Numbered from the stretch's first letter, positions 14,412-23,012 are shown. The stretch is DNA of 23,082 bases from JASMHC01 sp964453855 (GCA_964453855.1 CAYVRN010000049.1:1-23082), one strand, 5' to 3'. Notes: generated from the sequence alone by a model not told the origin. Numbers and translations are program-made.

Positions 14412-15452
14412 ATGACCGACCAGATGAACTGCATCACACTTGCCAGCCGCCCAGACGGAGCTGTCACGCCTGACAACTTCCGGCTGGAAACCCGCGCCCT
14501 GCCCGATCCGTCAGACGGAGAGGTTGTGGTTAAAGTACACTATATGTCGCTTGATCCCTACATGCGCGGGCGGATGGATGACGCAAAGTCTTATGCGGCG
14601 CCAGTCGAACTGGGCGCTATCATGGAAGCGGGCGGTGTGGGTGAAATCATCGCCTCGAACAGCCCGCATTTTCAGGTCGGGGATTTTGCCTTTGGCATGT
14701 TCGGCTGGGCAACCCATGCGGTAACAAAGGCCAAGCTGTTGCGCAAAATTGACCCCGAAGTGATGCCCATTTCGGCTGCCTTGGGGGTGCTTGGCATGCC
14801 CGGTTTCACGGGTTGGTTCGGTTTGAATGAACACGGCAGGCCGAAGACTGGCGAAACGCTGGTTGTGGCCGCAGCGACCGGCCCTGTCGGGTCGATGGTC
14901 GGCCAACTGGCAAAACAATACGGGTTGCGCGCGGTCGGGATCGCCGGAGGCCCCGATAAATGCCGGATGGCGATTGACACCTTTGGCTTTGACGCTTGTC
15001 TGGATCACCGCGCCTATGCCAGCGCATCGGAACTGCGCAAGGCGTTGGCTGGCGAATGCCCTAATGGGATCGACATCTACTACGAAAACGTTGGGGGCAA
15101 AGTGCTTGAGGCCGTCCTACCGTTGATGAACCCGTTTGGGCGCATTCCGGTTTGCGGCATGATCTCGTGGTATGATGCGGGCGGTCTGGGTGATGGCGCA
15201 GACGCAGGACCGCTGACCGCCCCGAAAATCTGGCGGTCGATCCTTGTAAAGTTCCTATCGGTTAATGGCTTCATCATCTCGAACCATTTCGACCGTTTGG
15301 CCGAGTTCCTATCCGAAGTGGCGCCCAAAGTTGCCTCGGGCGAGGTCAAATTCGTCGAGGACGTGGCCGTTGGGTTGGAAAACGCCCCTGCCGCGTTCAT
15401 GTCGATGTTGAAAGGTGGGAATGTGGGAAAACAGGTGGTGAAGCTGGTTTAG
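14412..15452 (+). CDS. NADP-dependent medium-chain oxidoreductase (CurA/leukotriene B4 dehydrogenase-like)
   Basis: A 346-residue zinc-independent member of the medium-chain reductase superfamily. The N-terminal GroES-like domain carries MSLDPYMRGRM. The Rossmann domain has VAAATGPVGSMVGQLAKQYG and the later YYENVGG segment. These are typical of the CurA, YncB and prostaglandin/alkenal reductase group, which reduces activated carbon-carbon double bonds with NADPH. The ATG at 14412 follows GGAG (14401-14404) by seven bases. The stop codon overlaps that of the convergent metR gene. The natural substrate is unknown, so no gene symbol is given. Confidence 0.88.
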   Translation: MTDQMNCITLASRPDGAVTPDNFRLETRALPDPSDGEVVVKVHYMSLDPYMRGRMDDAKSYAAPVELGAIMEAGGVGEIIASNSPHFQVGDFAFGMFGWATHAVTKAKLLRKIDPEVMPISAALGVLGMPGFTGWFGLNEHGRPKTGETLVVAAATGPVGSMVGQLAKQYGLRAVGIAGGPDKCRMAIDTFGFDACLDHRAYASASELRKALAGECPNGIDIYYENVGGKVLEAVLPLMNPFGRIPVCGMISWYDAGGLGDGADAGPLTAPKIWRSILVKFLSVNGFIISNHFDRLAEFLSEVAPKVASGEVKFVEDVAVGLENAPAAFMSMLKGGNVGKQVVKLV

Positions 15453-16354
15453 ACGTTCTGCAACCGCTCTGCCGTTTCACTGGCCAGTCCGATCCAGTCT
15501 TTCATGAACGGCTTTTCGGCGTCATCCGTGCGGATGGCGGCGTACATGCGGCGGGTGATGCCCTGTGCCGTCAGGGGCCGTGTCACATAATCCGACGAAT
15601 ATTTCACCTCGCGCACCACCCAATCGGGCAACACGGATATACCTCGGTTCGAGGCCACCAAAAGCAGGATCACCGCCGTCAATTCCACAGGGCGGATCGC
15701 CGCGGGTTCGACCTTGGCGGGCATCAAAAGTTGGCTGAAAATATCCAGCTTGCTGCGGTCCACGGGATAGGTGATCAGGGTTTCGCCGCGAAAATCCTGA
15801 GGGTCGATGTAAGGTTTTTGCGCCAGTGGATGGTTGGATGCGGCTACAAACACAGGCGAATAATCAAAGAGCGGCACGAAATTCACCCCGGAGACGTCTT
15901 CTGGGTCAGAAGAGATCACCAAATCAACCTCTTCCTTTTGCAAGGCTGGTAAGGCGTCGAACGCCAGACCTGCGCGAATGTCCACATCGACATCGGGCCA
16001 GTTGTGGCGGAAGGTTTCCAAGACCGGAAACAGCCATTCAAAACAGGCGTGGCATTCGATGGCGATATGCATGCGACCCGCTTTACCGGAGCGCAGGCCG
16101 CGAAATTCATCCTGCGCCTTTTCAATCTCTGGCAGGACTTTATCTGCCAAACGCAACAGCCGCGTTCCGGCTGCCGAAAGTTTCAAGGGTTTAGACCGCC
16201 GGACGAACAGTTCGACCCCTGTCTGCTCCTCAAGCCCTTTGACCTGATGCGACAAGGCAGACTGCGTCATGTTCAGGATATCAGCGGCCCGCGCCAAACC
16301 TCCGGCTTGGTGGATTGCGCGCACGGCGCGGAGATGTTTCAGCTCTATATGCAT
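15449..16354 (-). CDS. metR: LysR-family transcriptional regulator MetR
   Basis: A 301-residue regulator that resembles E. coli MetR along its length. The N-terminal helix-turn-helix reads HLRAVRAIHQAGGLARAADI, then TQSALSHQVKGLE. The effector domain contains the MetR-like IAIECHACFEWLFPVLETF and the later PVDRS and GISVLPDWVV. MetR responds to homocysteine and controls methionine genes. It is divergent from metF, which is a known MetR target in enterobacteria, and the 93-base gap contains a long inverted repeat. The ATG at 16354 has no strong Shine-Dalgarno sequence. Its last bases overlap the stop of the convergent oxidoreductase gene. Confidence 0.9.
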   Translation of the reverse strand: MHIELKHLRAVRAIHQAGGLARAADILNMTQSALSHQVKGLEEQTGVELFVRRSKPLKLSAAGTRLLRLADKVLPEIEKAQDEFRGLRSGKAGRMHIAIECHACFEWLFPVLETFRHNWPDVDVDIRAGLAFDALPALQKEEVDLVISSDPEDVSGVNFVPLFDYSPVFVAASNHPLAQKPYIDPQDFRGETLITYPVDRSKLDIFSQLLMPAKVEPAAIRPVELTAVILLLVASNRGISVLPDWVVREVKYSSDYVTRPLTAQGITRRMYAAIRTDDAEKPFMKDWIGLASETAERLQNV

Positions 16355-16365
16355 ATTCGATTTAT

Positions 16366-16391
16366 TTCATAACTTAGTTTAGTTTTATGAA
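16366..16391. promoter_or_regulatory. Candidate MetR operator between metR and metF
   Basis: TTCATAA (16366-16372) and TTATGAA (16385-16391) form a perfect 7-bp inverted repeat with a 12-base AT-rich spacer, giving a LysR-style interrupted dyad. It sits near the middle of the shared intergenic region and could serve both genes. It is not identical to the TGAAnnnnnTTCA box of E. coli MetR. Confidence 0.5.
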
Positions 16392-16447
16392 TTTGTCTCA
16401 CAAAGAAAAATCGCCGACAAGGGGATAAATCAGTTTTTGGAGTTCTC

Positions 16448-17314
16448 ATGTCGATCCCACGTATCTCATTCGAGTTTTTCCCGCCACGCGATTTAGAGGC
16501 ATCCTTTAACCTTTTCGAAACCGTTCAAACGCTGGCGGCTTACCAACCACGTTTTGTCTCGGTGACATATGGAGCTGGAGGCACCACCCGCGAAATCACC
16601 CGCGATGCGGTGGCGACGCTACACAAGCATACCGGCCTGAACGTTGCCGCGCATTTGACCTGCGTTGATGCCACCCGCGAAGAGACCCTTGCCATAGCCG
16701 ACCAGTTTGCAGCGGCTGGCGTAACTGAAATCGTCGCCCTGCGCGGTGATCCGCCAAAGGGCGCAAACGGGTTCACCGCCCATCCCCAAGGGTTCACATC
16801 TTCGGTTGAGTTGATCGAAGCGCTTGCAGAGCAAGGCCGCTTTAACATCCGCGTCGGTGCCTACCCCGAGAAACACCCCGATGCCGCCGACAGCAACGCC
16901 GACATCGAGTGGCTGAAGCGAAAGCTGGATGCAGGAGCATCCGAGGCGATCACCCAGTTCTTCTTTGAAGCGGAAACCTTTCTGCGGTTCCGTGACCGCT
17001 GTGAAAAGGCCGGCATCACAGCACCTATTGTTCCGGGCATCCTGCCGATTGAGAACTGGAAAGGTGCCAGCAATTTTGCGCGCCGTTGCGGAGCGTCCAT
17101 TCCTCCGCTCTTGGACGACGCCTTTACCAAGGCGGCTCGTGACGGTCGCGAAGACCTGCTAGCCACGGCGCAAGCCACTGAACTGTGCAGCGAGCTAATC
17201 GACGAAGGTGTTGAAGACCTGCATTTCTATACACTGAACAAACCGCACCTGACCCGTGAAGTCTGCCACGCATTGGGCATCAAACCGCAAATACCTCTGC
17301 AGAAAGTGGCGTAA
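16448..17314 (+). CDS. metF: 5,10-Methylenetetrahydrofolate reductase
   Basis: A 288-residue cytoplasmic flavoprotein that reduces methylenetetrahydrofolate to 5-methyltetrahydrofolate, the methyl donor for methionine synthesis. Family motifs are clear: FEFFPPR (8-14), VSVTYGAGG, HLTCVDAT, IVALRGDPP, AITQFFFE and PGILPI. The short length without a regulatory domain is normal for bacterial MetF. ATG 16448 is preceded by TTGGAG (GGAG at 16439-16442) with a five-base spacing. It is divergent from metR, so homocysteine-responsive control is likely. A strong terminator follows the stop within about 70 bases. Confidence 0.95.
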   Translation: MSIPRISFEFFPPRDLEASFNLFETVQTLAAYQPRFVSVTYGAGGTTREITRDAVATLHKHTGLNVAAHLTCVDATREETLAIADQFAAAGVTEIVALRGDPPKGANGFTAHPQGFTSSVELIEALAEQGRFNIRVGAYPEKHPDAADSNADIEWLKRKLDAGASEAITQFFFEAETFLRFRDRCEKAGITAPIVPGILPIENWKGASNFARRCGASIPPLLDDAFTKAARDGREDLLATAQATELCSELIDEGVEDLHFYTLNKPHLTREVCHALGIKPQIPLQKVA

Positions 17315-17352
17315 CGCCGCGTTCTGATTGCCGACCTGTTGGCACACACCTA

Positions 17353-17386
17353 ACCTGCCTTTGAGCAATCAAGGGCAGGTCTTTTT
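17353..17386 (+). terminator. Rho-independent terminator after metF, touching the next start codon
   Basis: ACCTGCCTTTGA pairs with TCAAGGGCAGGT as a 12-bp stem with one G-U pair, capped by a GCAA tetraloop, and followed by CTTTTT. The T run ends directly against the ATG of the next gene at 17387. The only Shine-Dalgarno-like bases for that gene (AGGG or AGG, 17372-17379) are in the 3' arm, so the hairpin could affect both transcription and translation of the downstream pair. Confidence 0.85.
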
Positions 17387-17869
17387 ATGCACGCACAATC
17401 GCTTTCCGATCTACTTCCGATGGAAGAAATGCTTCAAATGTCAGGGCTTGAGTTCATGCAGCGGATTGCGGCGGGTGACTTGCCACAGCCGCCGATTGGT
17501 AAGGGGATGAACTACGGGGTTCATCTGGCCGAAGAGGGGCGGGTTGTTTTTCGTGGCACACCCTTGTTCGAGCATACCAACCCGATGGGCACAGTGCACG
17601 GCGGTTGGTACGGGACGCTGCTAGACAGCTGCATGGCCTGTGCCGTGATGACGAAGCTGCCAAAGGGCACGGCCTATACGACGCTGGAATACAAAATAAA
17701 CATCACCCGAGGCATTCCCTTGGGCACCCAAATCGAAGCGGTTGGCATCGTTGATCACGTTGGGCGCTCGACCGGCGTTGCACATGGCGAAATTCGCGGG
17801 GTCGAGGACGGGAAGCTGTACGCGACCGGTTCGACGACTTGTTTGGTGATGAAGATGGATCCGTCATGA
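17387..17869 (+). CDS. PaaI-type hotdog thioesterase
   Basis: A 160-residue single-domain hotdog protein of the PaaI/4HBT group, which hydrolyse acyl- or aryl-CoA thioesters. The central motif HTNPMGTVHGGWYGTLLDS (around residues 63-81) carries the characteristic HGG and the start of the long hotdog helix. The ATG at 17387 is used because it is the first in frame, although it abuts the T run of the metF terminator. An ATG at 17420 is possible but has no ribosome binding site. The 3' end overlaps the start of the next gene by four bases. The substrate is unknown. Confidence 0.82.
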   Translation: MHAQSLSDLLPMEEMLQMSGLEFMQRIAAGDLPQPPIGKGMNYGVHLAEEGRVVFRGTPLFEHTNPMGTVHGGWYGTLLDSCMACAVMTKLPKGTAYTTLEYKINITRGIPLGTQIEAVGIVDHVGRSTGVAHGEIRGVEDGKLYATGSTTCLVMKMDPS

Positions 17870-18195
17870 TTATCGCGCTTGTGCAAATCCCGATGGAAAA
17901 TGCCAAAGCCGATGCTGATGCATTGACCGAACGCTACGTCGAGTCGACCAAAATCTTTCGCGAGGTCAAAGGGCTGCGCCGGAAATACTATTTGATTGGT
18001 GATGAGGGCGGTGGCGGCGTCTATGAATTCGACACCCGCGAAAATGCCGAAGCCTGGTTCAACGACGGCTGGGCTGACTGGATGGAGGGCCGCTTTGGCG
18101 TACGTCCGACCCTGACGATCTTTGACAATCCTGTGGTGCTGGACAACGAGGCTGGGGAAGTCCGGGTGACAGGAGAAGTTCGAGACGTTTTCTAA
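17866..18195 (+). CDS. YdhR-like small dimeric alpha-beta barrel protein
   Basis: A 109-residue protein starting at an ATG (17866) that overlaps the preceding thioesterase stop (ATGA), so translation is probably coupled. The pattern resembles the YdhR/ABM ferredoxin-like dimeric barrel group: a first strand MIIALVQIPM, a helix, a strand pair KYYLIGDEGGGGVYEF, a helix (RENAEAWF), and a final strand with VTIFDNPV-type ending. These are often called putative monooxygenases but catalytic proof is rare. The open frame begins earlier at 17839, but the coupled start gives the expected fold boundary. It ends 12 bases before the convergent SLC13 gene. Confidence 0.7.
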   Translation: MIIALVQIPMENAKADADALTERYVESTKIFREVKGLRRKYYLIGDEGGGGVYEFDTRENAEAWFNDGWADWMEGRFGVRPTLTIFDNPVVLDNEAGEVRVTGEVRDVF

Positions 18196-18207
18196 CTGTT
18201 GTCCACG

Positions 18208-19986
18208 TCACAACGGCCAGATTATCGGGATCAGCAGCGCCGAGATCACGCCGATAGACAGGTTCAGCGGAATTCCGATCTTCATGAAGTCGCTGAACGA
18301 GTAGCCCCCAGGTCCGTAGACCAGAGTGTTGGTTTGATAGCCGATCGGGGTCGAGAAGCTGGCCGAAGCGGCCACCATCACTGCAACCACCAAAGGCCGC
18401 GCGTCGACGCCTAGCGCGTCGGCCAGCCCGATGGCCACGGGGGTGACGACCACGGCCACAGCGTTGTTGGACACCAGTTCGGTCAAGACCGAGGTCAGCA
18501 AGAAGATGAACCACACCACCAGTACCGGCGGCAGGCCTGTCAGCAGGGGCGCGACGCCACCCGCCACCAACTCGACCGCGCCCGAGGCCTGAAGCCCTGC
18601 CCCGACGGCCAGCATCGCGAAGATCAGCGCCAGAAGCTGTCCATCAACGAAAGAAAACGCCTCGTCCGAGTCGATGGCGCGGGACAGAAGGACAACGGCG
18701 ACCGCGGCCAGTGACAGCATAAAGATTGGTGCGACGCCGAAAGCCGCCAAAACCACAATCGCCATCAGAGATGCCAAAACCAGCGGGGCGTGACCGCGGC
18801 GATAGGCGCGTTCGCTTGGGGTAGAGACGTCAACCATGCGCATGTCATCTGCCAACCTTCGGATTTCCTCGGGTCCGCCTTCAAGCAATAGGGTATCTCC
18901 GACCCGAATGATCAGTTCATCCAATTGCCCACTGATATTTTGATTTCGCCGGTGTGCTGCCAGCGCATATACGCCGTAACGCCGTCTTAGGCGCAGGCTC
19001 CCCAAAGAGCGGCCGATCATCCGGCAACCGGGTGAGATCAGCACCTCGACCGTGGCTGTTTCGACCGAGCTGACTTTCTCGACCATGCGCACATCTTTGG
19101 ACTGTTGCAGCCCCAAAAGCTCGGCCATTTCTGTACGCAACACCACGCGGTCTTGCGCTTGAAGCGCCACATTCTTGAGGTCGCGTCGAAGTGAGTCATC
19201 CCCGCGCACAACATCGACCAGACGCACACCATCGCGGCGGAAATGCTCGACTGTGGTCACCTCGCGCCCAATCAAAGCACTGTCATCTGGAACGATGACC
19301 TCGGTGAAGAACTTCATCTTAGAGCGCTGCCCCAAAAGGCTGGCCATGCTTGCGCGTTCGGGCAACAGCCGCGGACCAACGGCCGCCATATAAAGCATGC
19401 CCCACACCACAAGCACGACGGCCAACGGTGTGACTTCGAAAATCGTAAAGGGAGCCAATCCGTGGCTACGCGCGACCCCATCAACCAGAAGGTTGGTCGA
19501 GGTCCCGATCAGCGTCAGCGTTCCGCCCAGAATGGCGGCATAGGACAGCGGAATAAGCAACTTGCTGGCAGCGGTTCCCATGGTGCGGGCCAGCTGCACA
19601 AATACAGGGATCATCACCACCACGACAGGCGTGTTAGAGACAAAAGCGCTGGCGATAGCAACGAAGCCCAACAACACCGCAATGGCCATAATGGGCCGCC
19701 CTCGCGACTTGCGTTCGGCGAAGTTGACAAAGGCATCTAGCGCTCCGGTGCGAACCAAAGCCCCCATGACGACAAACATCATCGCAATCGTCCACGGCGC
19801 GGGGTTTGAAAAAACAGTGAGGGCCGTGTCATAGGGCAACAGCCCGGTAACAAGCATCGTGACTGCGCCGCCCATGGCGATCACCTCGGTCGGGAAGGTT
19901 TCGCGCAGGAACATCACGAACATGCCCAGAACGACTAAAAGGGCAAACACCGCTTGGGCGTTTTCAAATTGGGCAAGTAATTGCAT
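18208..19986 (-). CDS. SLC13-family permease with RCK_C domains
   Basis: A 592-residue inner-membrane transporter of the divalent anion:sodium symporter (DASS/SLC13) family. Two hydrophobic halves (about 1-190 and 400-592) flank a soluble insert at about 200-370. The insert has two RCK_C (TrkA-C) segments, near ALIGREVTTVEHFRRDGVRL and CRMIGRSLGSLRLRRRYGVY. The helical hairpin motifs SNTPVVVVMIPV and SNNAVAVVVTP in the two halves are typical of this family. Proteins with this layout are often annotated as sulfate or dicarboxylate transporters; the substrate is not visible. The open frame reaches 20115 but the ATG at 19986 gives the natural membrane start. It lies 26 bases after the DMT transporter gene and is probably the last gene of that operon. 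Confidence 0.87.
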   Translation of the reverse strand: MQLLAQFENAQAVFALLVVLGMFVMFLRETFPTEVIAMGGAVTMLVTGLLPYDTALTVFSNPAPWTIAMMFVVMGALVRTGALDAFVNFAERKSRGRPIMAIAVLLGFVAIASAFVSNTPVVVVMIPVFVQLARTMGTAASKLLIPLSYAAILGGTLTLIGTSTNLLVDGVARSHGLAPFTIFEVTPLAVVLVVWGMLYMAAVGPRLLPERASMASLLGQRSKMKFFTEVIVPDDSALIGREVTTVEHFRRDGVRLVDVVRGDDSLRRDLKNVALQAQDRVVLRTEMAELLGLQQSKDVRMVEKVSSVETATVEVLISPGCRMIGRSLGSLRLRRRYGVYALAAHRRNQNISGQLDELIIRVGDTLLLEGGPEEIRRLADDMRMVDVSTPSERAYRRGHAPLVLASLMAIVVLAAFGVAPIFMLSLAAVAVVLLSRAIDSDEAFSFVDGQLLALIFAMLAVGAGLQASGAVELVAGGVAPLLTGLPPVLVVWFIFLLTSVLTELVSNNAVAVVVTPVAIGLADALGVDARPLVVAVMVAASASFSTPIGYQTNTLVYGPGGYSFSDFMKIGIPLNLSIGVISALLIPIIWPL

Positions 19987-20012
19987 CGTACCGGAATCCG
20001 CGTGACTTCGAC

Positions 20013-20918
20013 CTAGTCTTGCCCGTCCACAGGTTCGGGAACAAGCGCCAATTTGGGTTTGGGCTGCACCAGAAAGACGCCGGCAAGAACAAGCGCAAGT
20101 GCGGCCCAGACCCAAGGAGAATAGCTTTCACCCAAGATCAGACGCGCCCAGATGACGCCGGACAAAGTGACGATGTAGCTGACCTGAACCGCAAAAACCG
20201 GACCTGCCGCAGCGATCAACCAGACATAGCTGGAGTAGACGACAACGTGGATGCTGGATGACGCTAGAACCGCCCAGTCAGGATTGCTTGGCGGATAGCT
20301 TGGGGTGATCCACTGCCCCAAGGCCAGCGCGAGCGGGGCTGACACCACAAGCCCGACGAGGGACGATCCGAAAATCACCTGAAGAGGGTCTAATCCCGCT
20401 GTTCCAAATCGGGCGACCCAGTTGCCTTCGAAGCCGTAAAGCGCCGGGGCAATCAAAGCGATCAGGATATAGATCACAGAAACCTGTCCTATTGCCTCCT
20501 GCCCCGGCAGGATCAGGAATAGAACTCCTGCGAAACCCAGAAACAACCCGACCAAACGCAAAAGGCGCATGCGTTCGTTGCCCATGGCCAACGCAATCGG
20601 GAATGCAAATATCGGCACCGTGGCAATGACAATCGACATGATCCCCGCATCGAGCTGCTTATAGGAGATGTAGGAAAACGCGTTTGGCACGACGGTGCCA
20701 ACAAGGGCAATTACCGCATAAACGCGCAGATGAGCGGCGCCCATCGGCAGGCCTTTGCGTCGGATCAAGGACACGACCGACAGAATGACAACACCAATGA
20801 CCGACTGCCAGAAGATGATGCCGAAGCTTTGATAATCACCGCTGACCGCAATCTTTGAAAAAGGCTGGGTCAGCCCCCACCCTGCCCCAAGAGCAAGCAG
20901 GATGAGCCAAAATCTCAT
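20013..20918 (-). CDS. EamA/DMT-superfamily transporter
   Basis: A 301-residue inner-membrane protein with about ten hydrophobic segments arranged as two EamA repeats. The first begins WLILLALGAGWGLTQPFSKI, and the second follows LIALIAPALYGFEGNWVAR. Members export metabolites or amino acids, but the substrate cannot be predicted. The ATG at 20918 overlaps the stop of the YmdB-like gene (ATGA, 20915-20918), pointing to translational coupling. The SLC13 gene follows 26 bases later. The C-terminal tail after the last helix is short and hydrophilic. Confidence 0.87.
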   Translation of the reverse strand: MRFWLILLALGAGWGLTQPFSKIAVSGDYQSFGIIFWQSVIGVVILSVVSLIRRKGLPMGAAHLRVYAVIALVGTVVPNAFSYISYKQLDAGIMSIVIATVPIFAFPIALAMGNERMRLLRLVGLFLGFAGVLFLILPGQEAIGQVSVIYILIALIAPALYGFEGNWVARFGTAGLDPLQVIFGSSLVGLVVSAPLALALGQWITPSYPPSNPDWAVLASSSIHVVVYSSYVWLIAAAGPVFAVQVSYIVTLSGVIWARLILGESYSPWVWAALALVLAGVFLVQPKPKLALVPEPVDGQD

Positions 20919-21730
20919 AGCGGGCCCGAAGGTTGCAGGCGGCCGCCCTGTCGGACCATCTCGACCCGCTTGGCGGCGCCGGTACGATCATCGGTTTCGA
21001 CGTATAGCCCTGACAGGGTCGCCTCGCCTTCGGCCGGTTGGAAGCGCCCTTTGGGCATGCCGGTTATAAAGCGGCGCATGGGTTCGGTCTTTTCCATCCC
21101 GATGACCGAGTTGTAGTCACCACACATGCCTGCGTCGCTTTGAAAGGCAGTCCCGCCGGGCAGAATCTGCGCGTCGGCAGTGGCCACATGGGTATGTGTT
21201 CCGACCACGACGCTGGCACGACCGTCGGCAAAGTGGCCCATGCCCATCTTTTCGGATGTCGCTTCGCAATGCACATCAAGAAGCGAGGCATTCACCATGC
21301 CTCCGCGCGGGTGTTTACGCAGCACATCGTCAACGGCGGAGAACGGGTCATCAAACGGGCGTTTCATAAACACCTGACCTAGTACCTGCGCGACCAGAAT
21401 TTTCCGCCCCCCGGGAACGTCGAACACCCGAAATCCCCGCCCAGGCGCGACCTTGGAATAGTTCATCGGGCGGATGATACGCGGCTCTTCCTCGATAAAG
21501 GTCAGCATGTCCTTTTGATCAAAGGCATGATCCCCTAGGGTCAAACAGTCCACACCTGCCGACAGCAGTGCCTGCGCATGAGCTTTGGTCAGACCCATAC
21601 CGTTGCTGGCGTTTTCACCATTCACCACCACGAAATCAAGCTTCCACGCTTCGCGCAGAGCGCCGATATTCTCAAGAACTGCGGTCCGGCCGGAACGCCC
21701 GACGATATCACCTAGAAAAAGTATCTTCAT
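20915..21730 (-). CDS. YmdB-family metallophosphoesterase (cyclic nucleotide phosphodiesterase-like)
   Basis: A 271-residue cytoplasmic enzyme of the YmdB/TIGR00282 group, binuclear-metal phosphoesterases with 2',3'-cyclic nucleotide phosphodiesterase activity in characterised members. Metal ligands are all visible: D8 in GDIVGR, E39-N40 in VVNGEN, GDH at 66-68, H154 in DVHCEATSEK, and GTHTH at 177-181. Length matches the family. The ATG at 21730 is right before the conserved MKILFLGD strand; the ribosome binding site (AGGGCCT) is weak. It overlaps the DMT gene downstream by four bases and lies 62 bases after the MFS transporter gene. Confidence 0.9.
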   Translation of the reverse strand: MKILFLGDIVGRSGRTAVLENIGALREAWKLDFVVVNGENASNGMGLTKAHAQALLSAGVDCLTLGDHAFDQKDMLTFIEEEPRIIRPMNYSKVAPGRGFRVFDVPGGRKILVAQVLGQVFMKRPFDDPFSAVDDVLRKHPRGGMVNASLLDVHCEATSEKMGMGHFADGRASVVVGTHTHVATADAQILPGGTAFQSDAGMCGDYNSVIGMEKTEPMRRFITGMPKGRFQPAEGEATLSGLYVETDDRTGAAKRVEMVRQGGRLQPSGPL

Positions 21731-21792
21731 AGGCCCTGCCTAGGCCGAGCAACCAAAAGGAGCAAGCCCTTTCACGGCGTAAAACGAACAGC

Positions 21793-23007
21793 CTATGCCG
21801 AGGCCGCGATGCGCCCTTTGCCAAGACGCGGATGCAGCGAGCCGGCGATGACCCAGGATGCAAACAGAGCCAACCCGCCGAGATAAAACACACCAGACAA
21901 GGGCGCGACCAGCAGTACCAGGGCCGCCGCACCTGGCGTCAGGATACCCGATACATCGCGGAAGCTGGAATAAACCGCCGACATTTCAGTGCGTTCAGAC
22001 GGTTTGACCGCCATCAGGAACGGCAACCCTCCGCTGACATCCAGCAATATCAGTGCGAGGCTGCCAAAAAACAGACATGAAACCGCCAGCCAAGGCGTCG
22101 ATGACAAAAGTCCTGCCGCCACAAAAAGCACAGTGCCTGCAAGAAACCCACCGCGTACGACGGCCTTCAAACTGCTGCGCTTCAACAGCCACAGTGCCAA
22201 GGGCGTGGCAAAAAGCGCGGCGTTGGTGAACGACAAAAGCGTGCCGCCCAGTTTGTTTCCCAGTCCGCTTTCGACAGCGAAAATCGGAAGATACACCACA
22301 TATACCCACCAGCCGCAGGACCGCATCACCGCGAATATCCAACCAGCCACCAAGCGCGGTTGTACGAAAAAGCGTCCAAGATATTGGACCGGATTAACGG
22401 TTGGTGCTTTGGCCCGCGTGATCAACTTTCCATTTCCCAAGCGCATGGACCAGAATAACACCAGCATCGCGGTCGAGGCCGCGGCGGAAATGTAGAACGA
22501 AACCGGCGCCCACCATTCAAGCAAGGCCACTCCGGCGACCGGACCAACCGTCCATCCGAGAGCCGAGTAAAACATGCGGTAGGTCTCGCATCGGCCAAGG
22601 TCGTGACGAGCCACGTAGTCTAACACATAGGCATTAAAGCACACGAAGGTGATAACCGTGGCAAACGTCCCAAGACTAAGGCCGATAATAACCAACAACG
22701 CCCCACCACTTGAGGCAAGCAATGCACCAATCACTGCCAGCAGTGCCCCACAACTATATACCCAGCGCCGCGGGAATATGCGGTTCACCCAAGGCACCAG
22801 CAAACCGATCAACAGAGAGACCACCCCGATCCCGAAATACACTAGGCTAACCATGCCTGCGTCCCCCAAGGCCCGATACATTTCAAGGGGGTAGACCGAA
22901 ATCAATATGCCTCGCGCAATCGCCTCTAATCCGTTAAGCCGCCCGAACCCGTGCACAGACGGCGTAGGAGGATGGCGGAGGTTTTCTGGAATGCGACGTT
23001 CAAACAT
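21793..23007 (-). CDS. Major facilitator superfamily transporter
   Basis: A 404-residue inner-membrane protein with about twelve hydrophobic segments in two halves separated by a polar loop near residues 195-215 (RLGNGKLITRAKAPTVNP). A short basic N-terminus (FERRIPENLRH) precedes the first helix. The overall form is a standard MFS exporter or sugar-type carrier, but no substrate-specific motif was recognised. The ATG at 23007 has only a weak upstream GAG, and an 8-bp inverted repeat lies just upstream (23013-23040). YmdB follows on the same strand after 62 bases, so an operon is possible. Confidence 0.85.
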   Translation of the reverse strand: MFERRIPENLRHPPTPSVHGFGRLNGLEAIARGILISVYPLEMYRALGDAGMVSLVYFGIGVVSLLIGLLVPWVNRIFPRRWVYSCGALLAVIGALLASSGGALLVIIGLSLGTFATVITFVCFNAYVLDYVARHDLGRCETYRMFYSALGWTVGPVAGVALLEWWAPVSFYISAAASTAMLVLFWSMRLGNGKLITRAKAPTVNPVQYLGRFFVQPRLVAGWIFAVMRSCGWWVYVVYLPIFAVESGLGNKLGGTLLSFTNAALFATPLALWLLKRSSLKAVVRGGFLAGTVLFVAAGLLSSTPWLAVSCLFFGSLALILLDVSGGLPFLMAVKPSERTEMSAVYSSFRDVSGILTPGAAALVLLVAPLSGVFYLGGLALFASWVIAGSLHPRLGKGRIAASA

Positions 23008-23012
23008 ATCGT

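Noticed and set aside
16392..16447. SAM- or SAH-type riboswitch upstream of metF
   Set aside because: The leader is short and shows no recognisable aptamer pairing. MetR control explains the arrangement.
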